Made by a program: the position numbers and the translations under genes
Notes under the pieces: model-generated
Database searches by the model: none
Told to the model about the DNA's origin: nothing
Seen by the model: the letters and a program-made list of their open reading frames with translations, nothing else
In this document: piece after piece, positions 34,445 through 44,103 of the stretch
Position numbering within the stretch: the first letter of the stretch is position 1
Layout: the number at the start of each line of letters is the position of its first letter
Assembly (NCBI RefSeq): GCF_040222615.1
Contig: NZ_JAVKCQ010000140.1
Span: forward strand, 14,219-78,218
Origin: Haliea sp040222615
Lineage (GTDB): Bacteria; Pseudomonadota; Gammaproteobacteria; Pseudomonadales; Halieaceae
Length of the DNA stretch: 64,000 nucleotides
Direction: 5' to 3'

Positions 34445-35611
34445 TCAGTCCCTGCCCAGTACCTCGTCCCGGGCGTTGATGTAGGCCTGCTCGGAGATGT
34501 GGTGATAGTTCCGCACCCCCGCGTAGAACTCAATGAACGAGGCGTAAACCTTCGCCGCCATGGGATCCGCAGCGACCAGATCCCGCATGGCCTGCTCGCC
34601 CGCAGTATGAAATGCCTGCATTACATCGTCCGGCAGCTGCCGCAGCTGCACCCCGTGATTCTCCACCAGCTCCCGCAGGGCGGCGTTGTTGCGCGCGGTG
34701 AATTCGTCGAGCATGTCCTGGTTGGCGGCGCGGGCGGCGGCGGTGACGATGGCCTGCAGGTCCGGCGGCAGGGCTTCGTAGGAATCCTTGTTGACGATGA
34801 ACTCGAGCATGGCACCCGGTTCGTGCCAGCCGGGATAGTAGTAGTACTTGGCCACCTCATGCAGGCCCAGCGCCAGGTCGTTGTAGGGCCCAACCCACTC
34901 GGCGGCGTCGATCACGCCGGTCTGCAGCGAGGTATACAGCTCGCCGCCTGAAATGCGCACGGACGTGCCACCGGCCGCGCTGAACACCTCGCCGGCCAGC
35001 CCGGGAATACGCATCTTCAGGCCCTGCAGGTCGGCAAGGGAGTTGATTTCCTTGCGGAACCAGCCCGCCATCTGCACCCCGGAATTGCCCCCGGCGAAGG
35101 GGATTATATTGGAGGGCGCATAGGCCTCCCGCCACAGCTCCAGACCGCCGCCGTAGTGCAGCCAGGCGTTGATTTCCTGGGCGGTCATGCCAAAAGGGAT
35201 AGCGGTGAAGAACACTGACGACGGCACCTTGCCCTTCCAGTAATAGGCAGCACCGTGGCCCGCATCCGCCACTCCCTGGCGCACCGCATCAAATACCTCG
35301 AAGGCGGGAACCATCTCGCCGGCTCCGTAGACCCGGGCCGTAAGGCGGCCGTTGCTCATCTCCCCCACCATGCGGGCAAAGTTTTCCGGCCCTGAACCCA
35401 GCCCGGGCAGGTTCTTGGGCCAGGTGGTGACGATCTTCCAGGTAAAGCGGGCCTGGTCGCCACTGCCCGCCTGGACCCCGTCGCGCCCTGCCAGGGCACC
35501 GATGCCGCCGCTGCGCTCGCTGGCCCACAGGGCGATGACGACTACCAGCGCGGCCAGCAGGAGCAGGATGATGGCGGGGGTGTAGCGGCGTTCGAACGGG
35601 GACAGAGCCAT
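34445..35611 (-). CDS. TRAP transporter substrate-binding protein (DctP/TakP type)
   Basis: A 388-residue protein with a long N-terminal hydrophobic helix (about residues 13-29), which may act as an uncleaved anchor because no clear cleavage site follows. The body matches the 2-oxo acid binding group: KIVTTWPKNLPGLGSGPENFA, QGVADAGHGAAYYWKGK, LKMRIPGLAGEVFSAAGGTSV with the substrate-carboxylate arginine, TGVIDAAEWVGPYNDLALG and YYYYPGWHEPGAMLEF. It runs opposite to dctQM, with the thioesterase gene between, so it must have its own promoter. Confidence 0.92.
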   Translation of the reverse strand: MALSPFERRYTPAIILLLLAALVVVIALWASERSGGIGALAGRDGVQAGSGDQARFTWKIVTTWPKNLPGLGSGPENFARMVGEMSNGRLTARVYGAGEMVPAFEVFDAVRQGVADAGHGAAYYWKGKVPSSVFFTAIPFGMTAQEINAWLHYGGGLELWREAYAPSNIIPFAGGNSGVQMAGWFRKEINSLADLQGLKMRIPGLAGEVFSAAGGTSVRISGGELYTSLQTGVIDAAEWVGPYNDLALGLHEVAKYYYYPGWHEPGAMLEFIVNKDSYEALPPDLQAIVTAAARAANQDMLDEFTARNNAALRELVENHGVQLRQLPDDVMQAFHTAGEQAMRDLVAADPMAAKVYASFIEFYAGVRNYHHISEQAYINARDEVLGRD

Positions 35612-35712
35612 GATTATTCTACTTGCAGGTGAAAATCAGTTTATTGGCGTTGGCAGCAGTCTACCCCGGGGGCCCGGGGTTGACCAGCGACCGACCGCCC
35701 CGGGCGTGCTCG

Positions 35713-35757
35713 GCCCGACGGTGCGCCGCCCGACGGAGCGCCGCCCGACGGAACGCC
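35713..35757. repeat. Three tandem 15-base GC-rich repeats after uvrD
   Basis: Units 35713-35727, 35728-35742 and 35743-35757 share GCCCGACGG, a variable two to three bases, then GCGCC or ACGCC. They lie in the 152-base spacer between the uvrD stop and the dctP start. On the minus strand the first unit after uvrD forms GACGG-CGTT-CCGTC, a short hairpin. The role is unknown; it could end or stabilise the uvrD transcript. No gene is seen in the spacer. Confidence 0.75.
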
Positions 35758-35763
35758 GTCCAG

Positions 35764-37914
35764 CTATAACAACTGCAACTTTGCGTACTGCACCACGAGC
35801 CACTTGCTGCCCTCGAAATCGAAGTTCACCTCCACCCGGGCGTTGTTGCCGCGGCCTTCGAAATTGAGCACCACCCCTTCGCCGAAAACCTGGTGATACA
35901 CCCGCTGGCCCAGGGCTATGCCGGTATCCGGTACCGCGGCCTGGGACAGGCTGCTGACCGGACGGCTGATGGCCGTGTGCAGACGTACCTCGCGCAGCAG
36001 CTCCGCCGGGATTTCCCGAATAAACCGGCTGGGCGTGTTGTAGCTCTCACTGCCGTGGATGCGGCGGGACTCGGCGTAGGTGATAACCAGCCGCTGCATG
36101 GCCCGGGTGATACCGACGTAGGCCAGGCGCCGCTCTTCCTCCAGCCTGCCCGGCTCCTCCAGGGACATGCGGTGGGGAAACAGGTTCTCTTCCATTCCGG
36201 CCAGGAAGACCAGCGGGAACTCCAGGCCCTTGGCGGAGTGCAGGGTCATCAGCTGTACGCTGTCCTCAAAGTCGTCCGCCTGGGCGTCGCCCGCGTCCAG
36301 GGCGGCATTGTCGAGAAACTGCTGCAGGGGCGACAGCTCTTCGCCCTCGGGGCTGAACTGCTTGGCGGCGCTGACCAGCTCCTCCAGGTTCTCCACCCGG
36401 GCCTGACCCTTTTCCCCTTTCTCGTTGCGGTGGAAATCCACCAGCCCGGAGCCCTCGATCACATGCTCCACCAGCTCTTCCAGGGCGAGCTCATCGGTGC
36501 CGGAGTCGAGCTCGTTGATCAGCACCTGGAATCCCTCCAGCGCACCCAGGGCGCGGGCCGGCAGCAGCTTCTCCTCGCGGGCGCCGTTGATTGCCTGCCA
36601 CAGGGGGATGCCCCGTTCCCGGGCCAGCTGGCGCAGCGTCTCGAGGGTCTTGCTGCCAATACCCCGTGGCGGAGTATTGATGACGCGCTCAATAGCTGCG
36701 TCGTCTCCCCGGTTAGTAAGTAATCGCATATAGGCCAGGGCATTGCGGATTTCCAGGCGCTCATAGAAACGCTGGCCACCGTAAATTCGGTAGGGAATAG
36801 CGCTGCGGATCAACGCCTCTTCCAGCACCCGGGACTGGGCATTGGAGCGATACAGAATGGCTATGGAAGCGCGCTCGTTGCCGTCATTGATCCAGGCCTC
36901 CGCCTGTTCGACGATAAAGCGGGCCTCGTCCTGCTCGTTGAAACCGGCATAGAGAGAAATGGGCTCACCGGACTCCCCCTCGGTCCAAAGCTCCTTGCCG
37001 AGGCGGCCAAAATTGTGGGCGATGACGCCGTTGGCGGCCTGCAGGATGGTCTGGGTGGAGCGGTAGTTCTGCTCCAGACGCACGGTGCGGGTTCCGCTGA
37101 AGTCCTCGCCGAAACGCTGGATGTTCTCGATTTTGGCCCCGCGCCAGCCGTAGATGGACTGGTCATCATCGCCCACCGCCACCACCGGGATACGATCCCC
37201 CGCCAGCACGCGCAGCCAGGCATACTGGATGGTGTTGGTGTCCTGGAACTCGTCCACCAGGATCTGGCGGAAGCGATCGCGGTAGTGCTGCAGCACCGCC
37301 GGGCTGTGCAGCCACAGTTCGTGGGCGCGCAACAGCAGCTCGGCAAAGTCCACCATCCCGCCGCGCTCGCAGGCCGCTTCATAGGCGCGGTAGACCTGCA
37401 GCATGGTCTGGGCGAACAGGTCCCCCTGGGGCGGGTTGATGTGGGCCGCGCGCAGGCCCTCATCCTTCTGCGCATTGATATACCACTGGGCCTGCCGCGG
37501 CGGCCAGCGGGACTCATCCAGCTCCAGCTCCCGACACACCCGCTTGACCAGCCGCAGCTGGTCGTCGCTGTCCAGGATCTGGAAATTCTGCGGCAGCTTT
37601 GCCTCCTTCCAGTGCGCCTTCAACAAGCGGTGAGCCAGGCCGTGGAAAGTCCCGACCCACATGCCGTGGGCGGGAATATGCAGCATCTCCTCGATGCGCG
37701 AGCGCATTTCCCTCGCCGCCTTGTTGGTAAAGGTCACGGCGAGTATTGCCCAGGGCGACACGTCCTGGGCGCGGACAAGCCAGGCGATACGATGCACCAG
37801 AACCCGGGTCTTGCCGCTGCCGGCGCCTGCCAGCACCAGCAGGTTCGGGCTGTCGTCGGCGACGGCCTCGCGCTGGGCATCGTTGAGGGGGGAGAGAATA
37901 TCGGAAACATCCAT
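35764..37914 (-). CDS. uvrD: DNA helicase II (UvrD)
   Basis: A 716-residue superfamily 1A 3'-5' helicase used in nucleotide excision and mismatch repair. It starts MDVSDILSPLNDAQREAV, nearly as in E. coli UvrD, with Walker A AGAGSGKT, motif Ia AVTFTNKAAREMR, motif II LVDEFQDTN, motif III GDDDQSIYGWRGA, motif IV VRLEQNYRS, motif V TLHSAKGLEF and motif VI VGITRA. The C-terminal tail with YAKLQLL matches the UvrD/PcrA Tudor-like end. I saw no convincing LexA box upstream. Confidence 0.97.
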   Translation of the reverse strand: MDVSDILSPLNDAQREAVADDSPNLLVLAGAGSGKTRVLVHRIAWLVRAQDVSPWAILAVTFTNKAAREMRSRIEEMLHIPAHGMWVGTFHGLAHRLLKAHWKEAKLPQNFQILDSDDQLRLVKRVCRELELDESRWPPRQAQWYINAQKDEGLRAAHINPPQGDLFAQTMLQVYRAYEAACERGGMVDFAELLLRAHELWLHSPAVLQHYRDRFRQILVDEFQDTNTIQYAWLRVLAGDRIPVVAVGDDDQSIYGWRGAKIENIQRFGEDFSGTRTVRLEQNYRSTQTILQAANGVIAHNFGRLGKELWTEGESGEPISLYAGFNEQDEARFIVEQAEAWINDGNERASIAILYRSNAQSRVLEEALIRSAIPYRIYGGQRFYERLEIRNALAYMRLLTNRGDDAAIERVINTPPRGIGSKTLETLRQLARERGIPLWQAINGAREEKLLPARALGALEGFQVLINELDSGTDELALEELVEHVIEGSGLVDFHRNEKGEKGQARVENLEELVSAAKQFSPEGEELSPLQQFLDNAALDAGDAQADDFEDSVQLMTLHSAKGLEFPLVFLAGMEENLFPHRMSLEEPGRLEEERRLAYVGITRAMQRLVITYAESRRIHGSESYNTPSRFIREIPAELLREVRLHTAISRPVSSLSQAAVPDTGIALGQRVYHQVFGEGVVLNFEGRGNNARVEVNFDFEGSKWLVVQYAKLQLL

Positions 37915-38054
37915 TGCCGCATTCTACCCAAATTGTGGCGCTGGCGAACGAGCAATTCCGCTCTCCTGTTGTCCAATTGGCGTCCCCGCAGAGCATTGGC
38001 CGCGGCCCTCTGTTAAGATTCGCGATGGCCACAGGGGCGGACCGGAGTGACAGG

Positions 38055-39098
38055 ATGAGCAACGACAGGCGCGATGATCGGGACCAGGACAACTCCGCGG
38101 AGGACTGGAACCCCTGGCAGGACGAGGATTCCAGCGAAGATGACCTGCCCAGCTTCAGTCACGACAGTGACGAGGAAGAAGCCGATTTCCGCCGCTACGA
38201 CGAGACCAGCGTGCGCGACCCGCTGGACGAGGATGAGGGCGGGGACGGGGACGGGGACGAGGATGACGAGAGCGGCAGTTCCCAACTGGACAGCGAGCCA
38301 CCGGCGCTCGCAATGCCCCCCGTAAGCCCGGTCAGGGCTGCCCCGCCCGCCTACAAACCGCAGGAAGAGGCGTTTTCCTCCGAGGACGAAGCGGATGATT
38401 ACGATGATGTCGATTCCTGGGATGAAGAGGAGCCGCAGGACGACGAGTACCGGCCGACAGAGGCTTCCCGCTTTACCGATACCTGGCCAGTCGGGCTGAT
38501 CGCCGTTGCCGCCTTGGCGCTGGTGCTGCTCGCAGCCGGTGGCTATGGCGTCATGAAACAGCGCGCGGCCATGGAGCAGGAGATCCGCGACCTGCAGGCA
38601 CTGCTGGCGGTAGCCGCGAAGCCCGAAGAAATCAGCAGCACTCGCGCCAGCCTCGGCACCCTGGAAGAAGACAACCGCGAGCTGCGCACAACCCTCGCCG
38701 CGCTGCGGGATGAGAACCGCCAGCTCAGCGACACCCTGGCGGGGCTGGAACAACAGCTCGTTGCCCAACGCGACGCCACCGCCCGCGCAGCGCCGGCGCC
38801 CGCCAAACCACAACAAGCCGTGGCACAGGCGACTCCCGCCCCGGACCCGGCTGCGACCGCTGGCGGCGACTGGTTCGTCAATTTCAGCAGTTATAGCGAA
38901 CGCAGCGTGGCCGAGCAGTGGGCCGCGCGCCTGCAGCCGGCCTCCGGCCAGGTAACCGTCACCGCAACCCAACGCGACGGTACAACTCTGTACCGCGTGC
39001 GCGTTATCGGCCTGGCCTCGGACAGCCAGGCGCAAACCGTGGCCCGGAAACTGGAGCAGGATTACGGACTGTCCAAACTCTGGGTGGGTCGCGAATAG
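38055..39098 (+). CDS. SPOR-domain inner-membrane protein
   Basis: A 347-residue protein with a very acidic, low-complexity cytoplasmic N-terminus (Asp/Glu/Ser-rich, about 130 residues) and one membrane helix (VGLIAVAALALVLLAAGGYGV). A periplasmic coiled coil follows (EDNRELRTTLAALRDENRQL), then an Ala/Pro linker and a C-terminal SPOR domain (GDWFVNFSSYSERSVAEQWAARL ... YRVRVIGLAS). SPOR domains bind denuded peptidoglycan at the septum, so a division-linked role is likely. The ATG at 38055 has GGAGTGACAGG upstream. Diverges from uvrD. Confidence 0.88.
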   Translation: MSNDRRDDRDQDNSAEDWNPWQDEDSSEDDLPSFSHDSDEEEADFRRYDETSVRDPLDEDEGGDGDGDEDDESGSSQLDSEPPALAMPPVSPVRAAPPAYKPQEEAFSSEDEADDYDDVDSWDEEEPQDDEYRPTEASRFTDTWPVGLIAVAALALVLLAAGGYGVMKQRAAMEQEIRDLQALLAVAAKPEEISSTRASLGTLEEDNRELRTTLAALRDENRQLSDTLAGLEQQLVAQRDATARAAPAPAKPQQAVAQATPAPDPAATAGGDWFVNFSSYSERSVAEQWAARLQPASGQVTVTATQRDGTTLYRVRVIGLASDSQAQTVARKLEQDYGLSKLWVGRE

Positions 39099-39172
39099 AC
39101 GAGCCTCGCACCAGCTTGGCAGCGCCCGCCGGTGCTGCTAAGGTTCACCCAAACTCACTGAGGAGCACCACC

Positions 39173-39541
39173 ATGAAAGTTGTAAATTCCCTGCTGGCAG
39201 TACTGGCCCTGGGCAGTTCCATGGCAATGGCGGAATGTGTCCAGCCTGAGGCCCCCGACCTGCCCGATGGCGCCTCTGCCACCATGGACGAAATGATAGC
39301 CGGCCAGCAGGCCGTGAAGACCTTCCAGGCCGCAAACCTGGAGTACATGAGTTGCCTGGAGGGCGAGTTCACCGCGGCAAAGACGGCAATCGAAGGCGGC
39401 AAGGCAGAAGATCCGAAGGCGCTGCAAGCGGTCTATGAGAAATCCATTGATGCCTACAACTCAGCAGTCTCCACCGAGGAAGCGGTTGCCGGCCAGTTCA
39501 ATACGGAAATCCGCGAATACCGCGCCGCCAACCCGGGCTGA
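39173..39541 (+). CDS. Small secreted helical protein of unknown function
   Basis: A 122-residue protein with a classic signal peptide (MKVVNSLLAVLALGSSMAMA) and a strong AGGAG ribosome site. The mature part begins ECVQPEAPDLPDGASATMDEM, contains a second cysteine (YMSCLEGEF), so one disulfide is possible, and is otherwise helical and acidic. It resembles small periplasmic proteins seen in marine Gammaproteobacteria, but I cannot name the family. It lies after the SPOR gene on the same strand. Confidence 0.78.
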   Translation: MKVVNSLLAVLALGSSMAMAECVQPEAPDLPDGASATMDEMIAGQQAVKTFQAANLEYMSCLEGEFTAAKTAIEGGKAEDPKALQAVYEKSIDAYNSAVSTEEAVAGQFNTEIREYRAANPG

Positions 39542-39598
39542 GGCGCCGCTGGTCGGGATGGCCGATGACCCCTGCGCCCTCCCGACCCCCCCTTCTGA

Positions 39599-40513
39599 CT
39601 ACCGCGGCGCAGCAGCGGCGTGGACGGCCAGCTCCCTTTTGAACAGCTGCTTCAGCACCTCGATATTCGCCAGGCCGCCGAAATTCGGCCGCACGATAAA
39701 GGCGATGGTCCGATGCGGGCCGGGCTCATCGAGGTGCAGGGCATTGAGCTCGGAGCTGCCTGAGAGCAACTGATCAAGCGCCATCTCCGGCACCAGGGTG
39801 GAACCCATGTGCCCGGCCACCATCTGGATCAGGGTATAGAGGCTGGCGCCCTCCAGGGTTTCATCGAGACTGGATGACTGCAGGTGGCACACCGCCAGGG
39901 CGTGATCCTTGAGACAGTGCCCATCCTTGAGCAGCATCAGGCTCAGCTCGCGCAGATCCCCCGCCTTGACCCGCGTCCGCTTGCCCAGCGGGCTGTCCCG
40001 ATGGGTCACCAGGAACAGGTCTTCCTCCCAGAACGGAAATGCCAGCAGACCCTCGTGGCTGTAGGGCAGCGCCAGTACCGCGGTGTCCAGCTCCCCCCTG
40101 CGCACCTTCTCCACCAGTACATGGGATTGTTCTTCCATGATGCTCAGGCGGAAATCGGGGTAGTCGCGCCGGACGGTGGGCAGCACCTTGGGCAACAGGT
40201 ACGGACCGATCGTGGGAATGACCCCCATGCTCAGGGGATAGCTCAGGGGATCCTTGCTGTTCTGGGCGAGGCGATAGATATCTTCCAGCTCGACCTGGAT
40301 GGCCGCAGCCCGCGCCAGGATCTGCTCACCCACCGGCGTTACCAGCACTTTCTTGTTGTCGCGCTCAAACAACTGAGTGCCCAGCTGGGACTCCAGCTCG
40401 GAGATCGCCGTACTCAGAGCCGACTGGGAAATGGAGCACTGCTCAGCCGCCTTCTTGAAATGGCGGGTATCGGCAACCGCAAGGGCATAGGTGAGTTGTT
40501 TGAGGGAAATCAT
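39599..40513 (-). CDS. oxyR: Hydrogen peroxide-sensing LysR regulator OxyR
   Basis: A 304-residue LysR-type regulator. The N-terminal helix-turn-helix (HFKKAAEQCSISQSALSTAISELE) is followed by the OxyR-specific PLSMGVIPTIGPYLLPKVLP. The redox pair is conserved: Cys200 in LKDGHCLKDH and Cys209 in LAVCH, matching E. coli Cys199 and Cys208. Peroxide oxidation of this pair activates catalase and peroxidase genes. recG is its neighbour in Pseudomonas but lies about 15 kb away here. Confidence 0.94.
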   Translation of the reverse strand: MISLKQLTYALAVADTRHFKKAAEQCSISQSALSTAISELESQLGTQLFERDNKKVLVTPVGEQILARAAAIQVELEDIYRLAQNSKDPLSYPLSMGVIPTIGPYLLPKVLPTVRRDYPDFRLSIMEEQSHVLVEKVRRGELDTAVLALPYSHEGLLAFPFWEEDLFLVTHRDSPLGKRTRVKAGDLRELSLMLLKDGHCLKDHALAVCHLQSSSLDETLEGASLYTLIQMVAGHMGSTLVPEMALDQLLSGSSELNALHLDEPGPHRTIAFIVRPNFGGLANIEVLKQLFKRELAVHAAAAPR

Positions 40514-40594
40514 TGGCGTTCAGCTGTCCTCAAGCACGTGCCCGCCTGAACAATAGCGGGCAAGGTCAATTCATACCGCGAATCACCAGAACGG

Positions 40595-42412
40595 CTAGAA
40601 CCACTCCGCCGGCATTTTCAAGGGCTCATCATACCCCTGCAGCAGTATCTGCGCCTCATGCTGGTATTTCGGCAGCTCCCAGCGGGCGAAGAATCTGGCG
40701 GCTTGCAATTTTCCCTGGTAAAAGTCGGCTTCTGCTGGTGCGATGCTGGCCGTACGCAAGCACTCCGCAGCAGCCAGCGCCTGTTTCAACCACATCCAGG
40801 CGGCAAAAACCCGCCCGAACAGATCCAGATACACCGCGGCGTTCGCAAGCGCAGCCGTTCGATCACGGCGAATCTCGGGCAGCAGGGTTTCTGTGACGCG
40901 GGACAAGGCGGTGACGCCGTGCCGCAGCTCTGCGGTAACTTCAGCAACCGTGGCATGCTCATCCTGCGCACCCAGCTCCAGGTTGGCCTCGATAACCACG
41001 ATCAAGCGCCTGAACACCGCACCATCGTCACTGCCTACCTTGCGCCCCAGGAGATCGATAGCCTGAATACCTTCCGTGCCCTCGTGTATCGGATTCAGAC
41101 GATTGTCCCGATAATACTGCTCGACGAGGTGGTCCCGCGTATAACCCGCTCCGCCAAGCACCTGGATCGCGAGGTCATTCGCCGCCAGGCAGTATTTGGA
41201 CGGCCACGACTTGATAACCGGGGTAACCAGGTCGAGCAGTGCACCTGCCGTTTCACGATCCGTCACCGAGTTGGCAGAGCGACTGTCTTCAAACAGCACG
41301 CTGGCATAAAACGTCATGGCCAATGAAGCTTCTGCATAGGCCTTCTGGGTCAACAACATCCGGCGTACATCCGCATGCTCGATGATCTCAACCTGGGCAC
41401 CCCTGTCCTGCTGTTTGACCGGGCGCACTGTTCTGCCCTGTTTGCGTTGCCTGGCGTAAAGCAGAGAATAATTGTAGCCCTGATAGCCCAACGCGGTGGC
41501 GAAAAGGCCCACCGCGATGCGCGCATCGTTCATCATCTGGAACATGTGCACCAGGCCCTTGTTCAGGTCGCCCAGCAAGTAGCCGACCGCGCCGTCCTTT
41601 TCACCGAAATTGAGCACCGTCGAGGTGGCATTGCGAAAGCCCATCTTGTGCAGCAGCCCGGCGAGCGCGACATCATTGCGCGCTCCCAGCGTACCGTCTG
41701 CGTTCACCTGCACCTTGGGACAAATAAACAGCGAGATGCCTTCCTTGCCGGTTGCCGGGCACACCGTCTTGGCCAGGACCATGTGAATGATGTTTTCGGT
41801 CAGGTCGTGATCGCCGCCTGATATATACATTTTCTGACCAAACAGCCGGTATGTGCCGTCAGCGGACGGCTTGGCCCTGGTTGCAATATCCTGCAGCGAT
41901 GATCCCTGCGCAGGCTCGGTTAAGGCCATGGTTCCGGTGAAACGCCCCGAACGCATGTGCGCGAGGTAAGTATTTTTTTGTTCGGCAGTGCCAAAGGTTT
42001 CAAGCAAGTCGGCCGCCGCAATGCACAAAAGGCAGTAACCTGCTGTTCCCGGGTTGGCCGCATAGAAGTAGGCGTTGGCCGCCCGCATGACGATATACGG
42101 CAGCTGCATGCCCCCGTCGGCGAAATCACACGTGGCAGCGAAGAAGCCGGCATCTGCAAAAGCCGACCATGCCAGCTTGGTCTCCGCCACCGTGGTAACC
42201 GTTTCGCCATCGAATACCGGTTCCTGCGCGTCCCCTTTGGCATAGTGATTGAGAAAGTATTTTTCCGCGACGCTCCTGGCGGTCTGCAGCGTCATGCTGA
42301 TGGTTTCCTGCGTGTGCTCGCTGTACCGTTCACGGCTTAGCACATCGACGGTATCGAATACCCTGAACAGCAGGAACTCAATGTCGCGGTCATTCAGTAA
42401 GGGGACTTGCAT
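40595..42412 (-). CDS. Acyl-CoA dehydrogenase with C-terminal extension (600-residue class)
   Basis: A 605-residue FAD enzyme forming the alpha-beta double bond of an acyl-CoA. It has the N-terminal helical domain, the FAD-contact MALTEPAQGSSLQDIATRA, the beta domain, the C-terminal helical domain with QVLGGAGYTRDHLVEQYYRDNRL, and the catalytic-base motif NPIHEGTEG (Glu444). An extra helical domain of about 130 residues follows. This architecture is shared by the methylmercaptopropionyl-CoA dehydrogenase DmdC group and by other paralogues, so the substrate is not determined. Last gene of a three-gene minus-strand cluster with a ligase and a crotonase-fold protein. Confidence 0.9.
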   Translation of the reverse strand: MQVPLLNDRDIEFLLFRVFDTVDVLSRERYSEHTQETISMTLQTARSVAEKYFLNHYAKGDAQEPVFDGETVTTVAETKLAWSAFADAGFFAATCDFADGGMQLPYIVMRAANAYFYAANPGTAGYCLLCIAAADLLETFGTAEQKNTYLAHMRSGRFTGTMALTEPAQGSSLQDIATRAKPSADGTYRLFGQKMYISGGDHDLTENIIHMVLAKTVCPATGKEGISLFICPKVQVNADGTLGARNDVALAGLLHKMGFRNATSTVLNFGEKDGAVGYLLGDLNKGLVHMFQMMNDARIAVGLFATALGYQGYNYSLLYARQRKQGRTVRPVKQQDRGAQVEIIEHADVRRMLLTQKAYAEASLAMTFYASVLFEDSRSANSVTDRETAGALLDLVTPVIKSWPSKYCLAANDLAIQVLGGAGYTRDHLVEQYYRDNRLNPIHEGTEGIQAIDLLGRKVGSDDGAVFRRLIVVIEANLELGAQDEHATVAEVTAELRHGVTALSRVTETLLPEIRRDRTAALANAAVYLDLFGRVFAAWMWLKQALAAAECLRTASIAPAEADFYQGKLQAARFFARWELPKYQHEAQILLQGYDEPLKMPAEWF

Positions 42413-42460
42413 CGTTGATCCTTAACAATGAAACAAGAGGCCGCAAACCTGCAGCCAGTG

Positions 42461-44092
42461 CTAGCCGCGAAGTTCCCGCCGCAGGATCTTGCCCGTGGGC
42501 GTCATCGGCAAGCTGTCAGCGTACTCGATAATGTGCGGCACTTCGTGCTTCGCCAGTTTCTTCCGCACCAGATCCTGCAGTGACGCCGTCAGTTCCGGCG
42601 AGGGATCCACGCCTGCAGCGAGCACCACCACGGCCTTGATGAGTTCGGTTCTGCGCTCGTCCGGCACGCCCACCACAGCGACAATTTTTACTGCCGCTGA
42701 AGAGAGCAGTGTATCCTCGATTTCAGTGGGTCCAATCCGGTAACCCGAGCTGGTAATTACGTCATCCGAGCGACCGTGAAACCAGAAGTAGCCGTCCGCA
42801 TCGCGGCTGCCAATATCACCGGTGACCATCCAGGCCCCGCGGAACTTGGCCGCGGTTGCCTCCGGGTCATCCAGGTAATGGAGAAACATGGCCGGATGAG
42901 GCCGCTGAATCGCAATCTCGCCGCGCTCCCCATCGGGCAGCTCATTGCCCCGCTCATCGACAATGGCACATACCGCGCCCGGCGTTGGCTTGCCCAATGA
43001 TCCATGGCGCACCTGCATGAGTTTGGCATTACTGCCAATCATGCCGTTGCACTCCGACTGACCAAAGCCTTCATTGATGGTCAGGTTGAAGTGCTCATCC
43101 GCCCAACTGGCCAGCTCGGCACCCACGGCTTCTCCACCCGATAGCACCACGCGCAACTGCACTCTGTCTGTCTTGACGCGCGCGCTGGCTTCGCGCATCA
43201 GCTTGAGCATGGTGGGTGTGAGCAATTACACGGTGACCTTGTGGTCCGACAGAATGCGAAACGCCTCTACCGGGTCAAACCCCTTCATGCTGGTGGAGAC
43301 GATCCTGCAACCGTGAAAGCTGCCAACCAGGAAAATATCGGCAAACCCGGCAACCCAGGCCCAGTCTGCCTGGGACCACAGCACATCCCCCGGTTGCGGG
43401 AAGTAGTCGAACAAATACTCGAAGATGGACACATTCCCGAGTACCGCACGGTGCGGCATCACCACACCCTTGGGCAGGCCGGTGGTGCCCGAGGTGTAAT
43501 TGATCCACGCCGGCTCCTCTGCCCGCGTTTGCACGTTCACCCACTGATCGGACAGCTTGCACGTGGCCGGGTAAAAGCCCAGCGGCAACTCGTCATCCAC
43601 CTCGCCGACCACGATGATGTGTTCCAGGGATGGACAGTCGTCGAAAATACTCTCGATCTTCGAATAATTATCCGCATCCACAATGCACAGCCGCGAGCGG
43701 CTGCCGATGATGCGGTGTTTCAGGGCCTCCTCGCCAAACAGCACAGAGGCCAGGCAGGACACAATACCGGACTTGAAGCAGGCTATATGCGAAATCGCAC
43801 ATTCGGGGCTCTGCGGCAAACAAACCGTAACCTTGTCACCGCGTGCAATCCCCAGTGACGCAAACAGGTTTGCCAGGCGGTTGGCATCCCGCTGCAGACT
43901 GCGATAGGTAACCTGCCGGACCTGTTTGTGAGAATCTTCAAACGTAATGGCAACACGTTGTTCGTCAGATGCCCAGCGGTCGCAAATCGCATCCGCGATG
44001 TTGAACATTTCCGGTATCGACCAGGAAAACCGGTCGCACAATGCTTCGTAACTGCTGCATATCGGCAGGCTGCCATTCATTGCGGCGCTCAT
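42461..44092 (-). pseudogene. Acyl-CoA synthetase (AMP-forming) interrupted by one in-frame TAA
   Basis: Two adjoining open parts read as one 543-codon AMP-dependent ligase in the same frame. The N-terminal part (44092-43226) holds the phosphate loop YTSGTTGLPKGVV. The C-terminal part (43225-42461) holds GFGQSECNGMIG, WMVTGDIGSRDADGYFWFHGRSDDVI and the catalytic lysine region MTPTGKILRREL. Between them, after HKVTV, a TAA (minus strand 43228-43226) replaces one residue before LLTPTMLKLM; no bases are lost or gained. The parts resemble the medium/short-chain (ACSM, DmdB-like) group. A TTG directly after the stop could restart, but neither half alone has a complete active site. It is a recent nonsense mutation, a read error or a readthrough case. 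Confidence 0.85.
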
Positions 44093-44103
44093 GTCGGTCC
44101 TCC

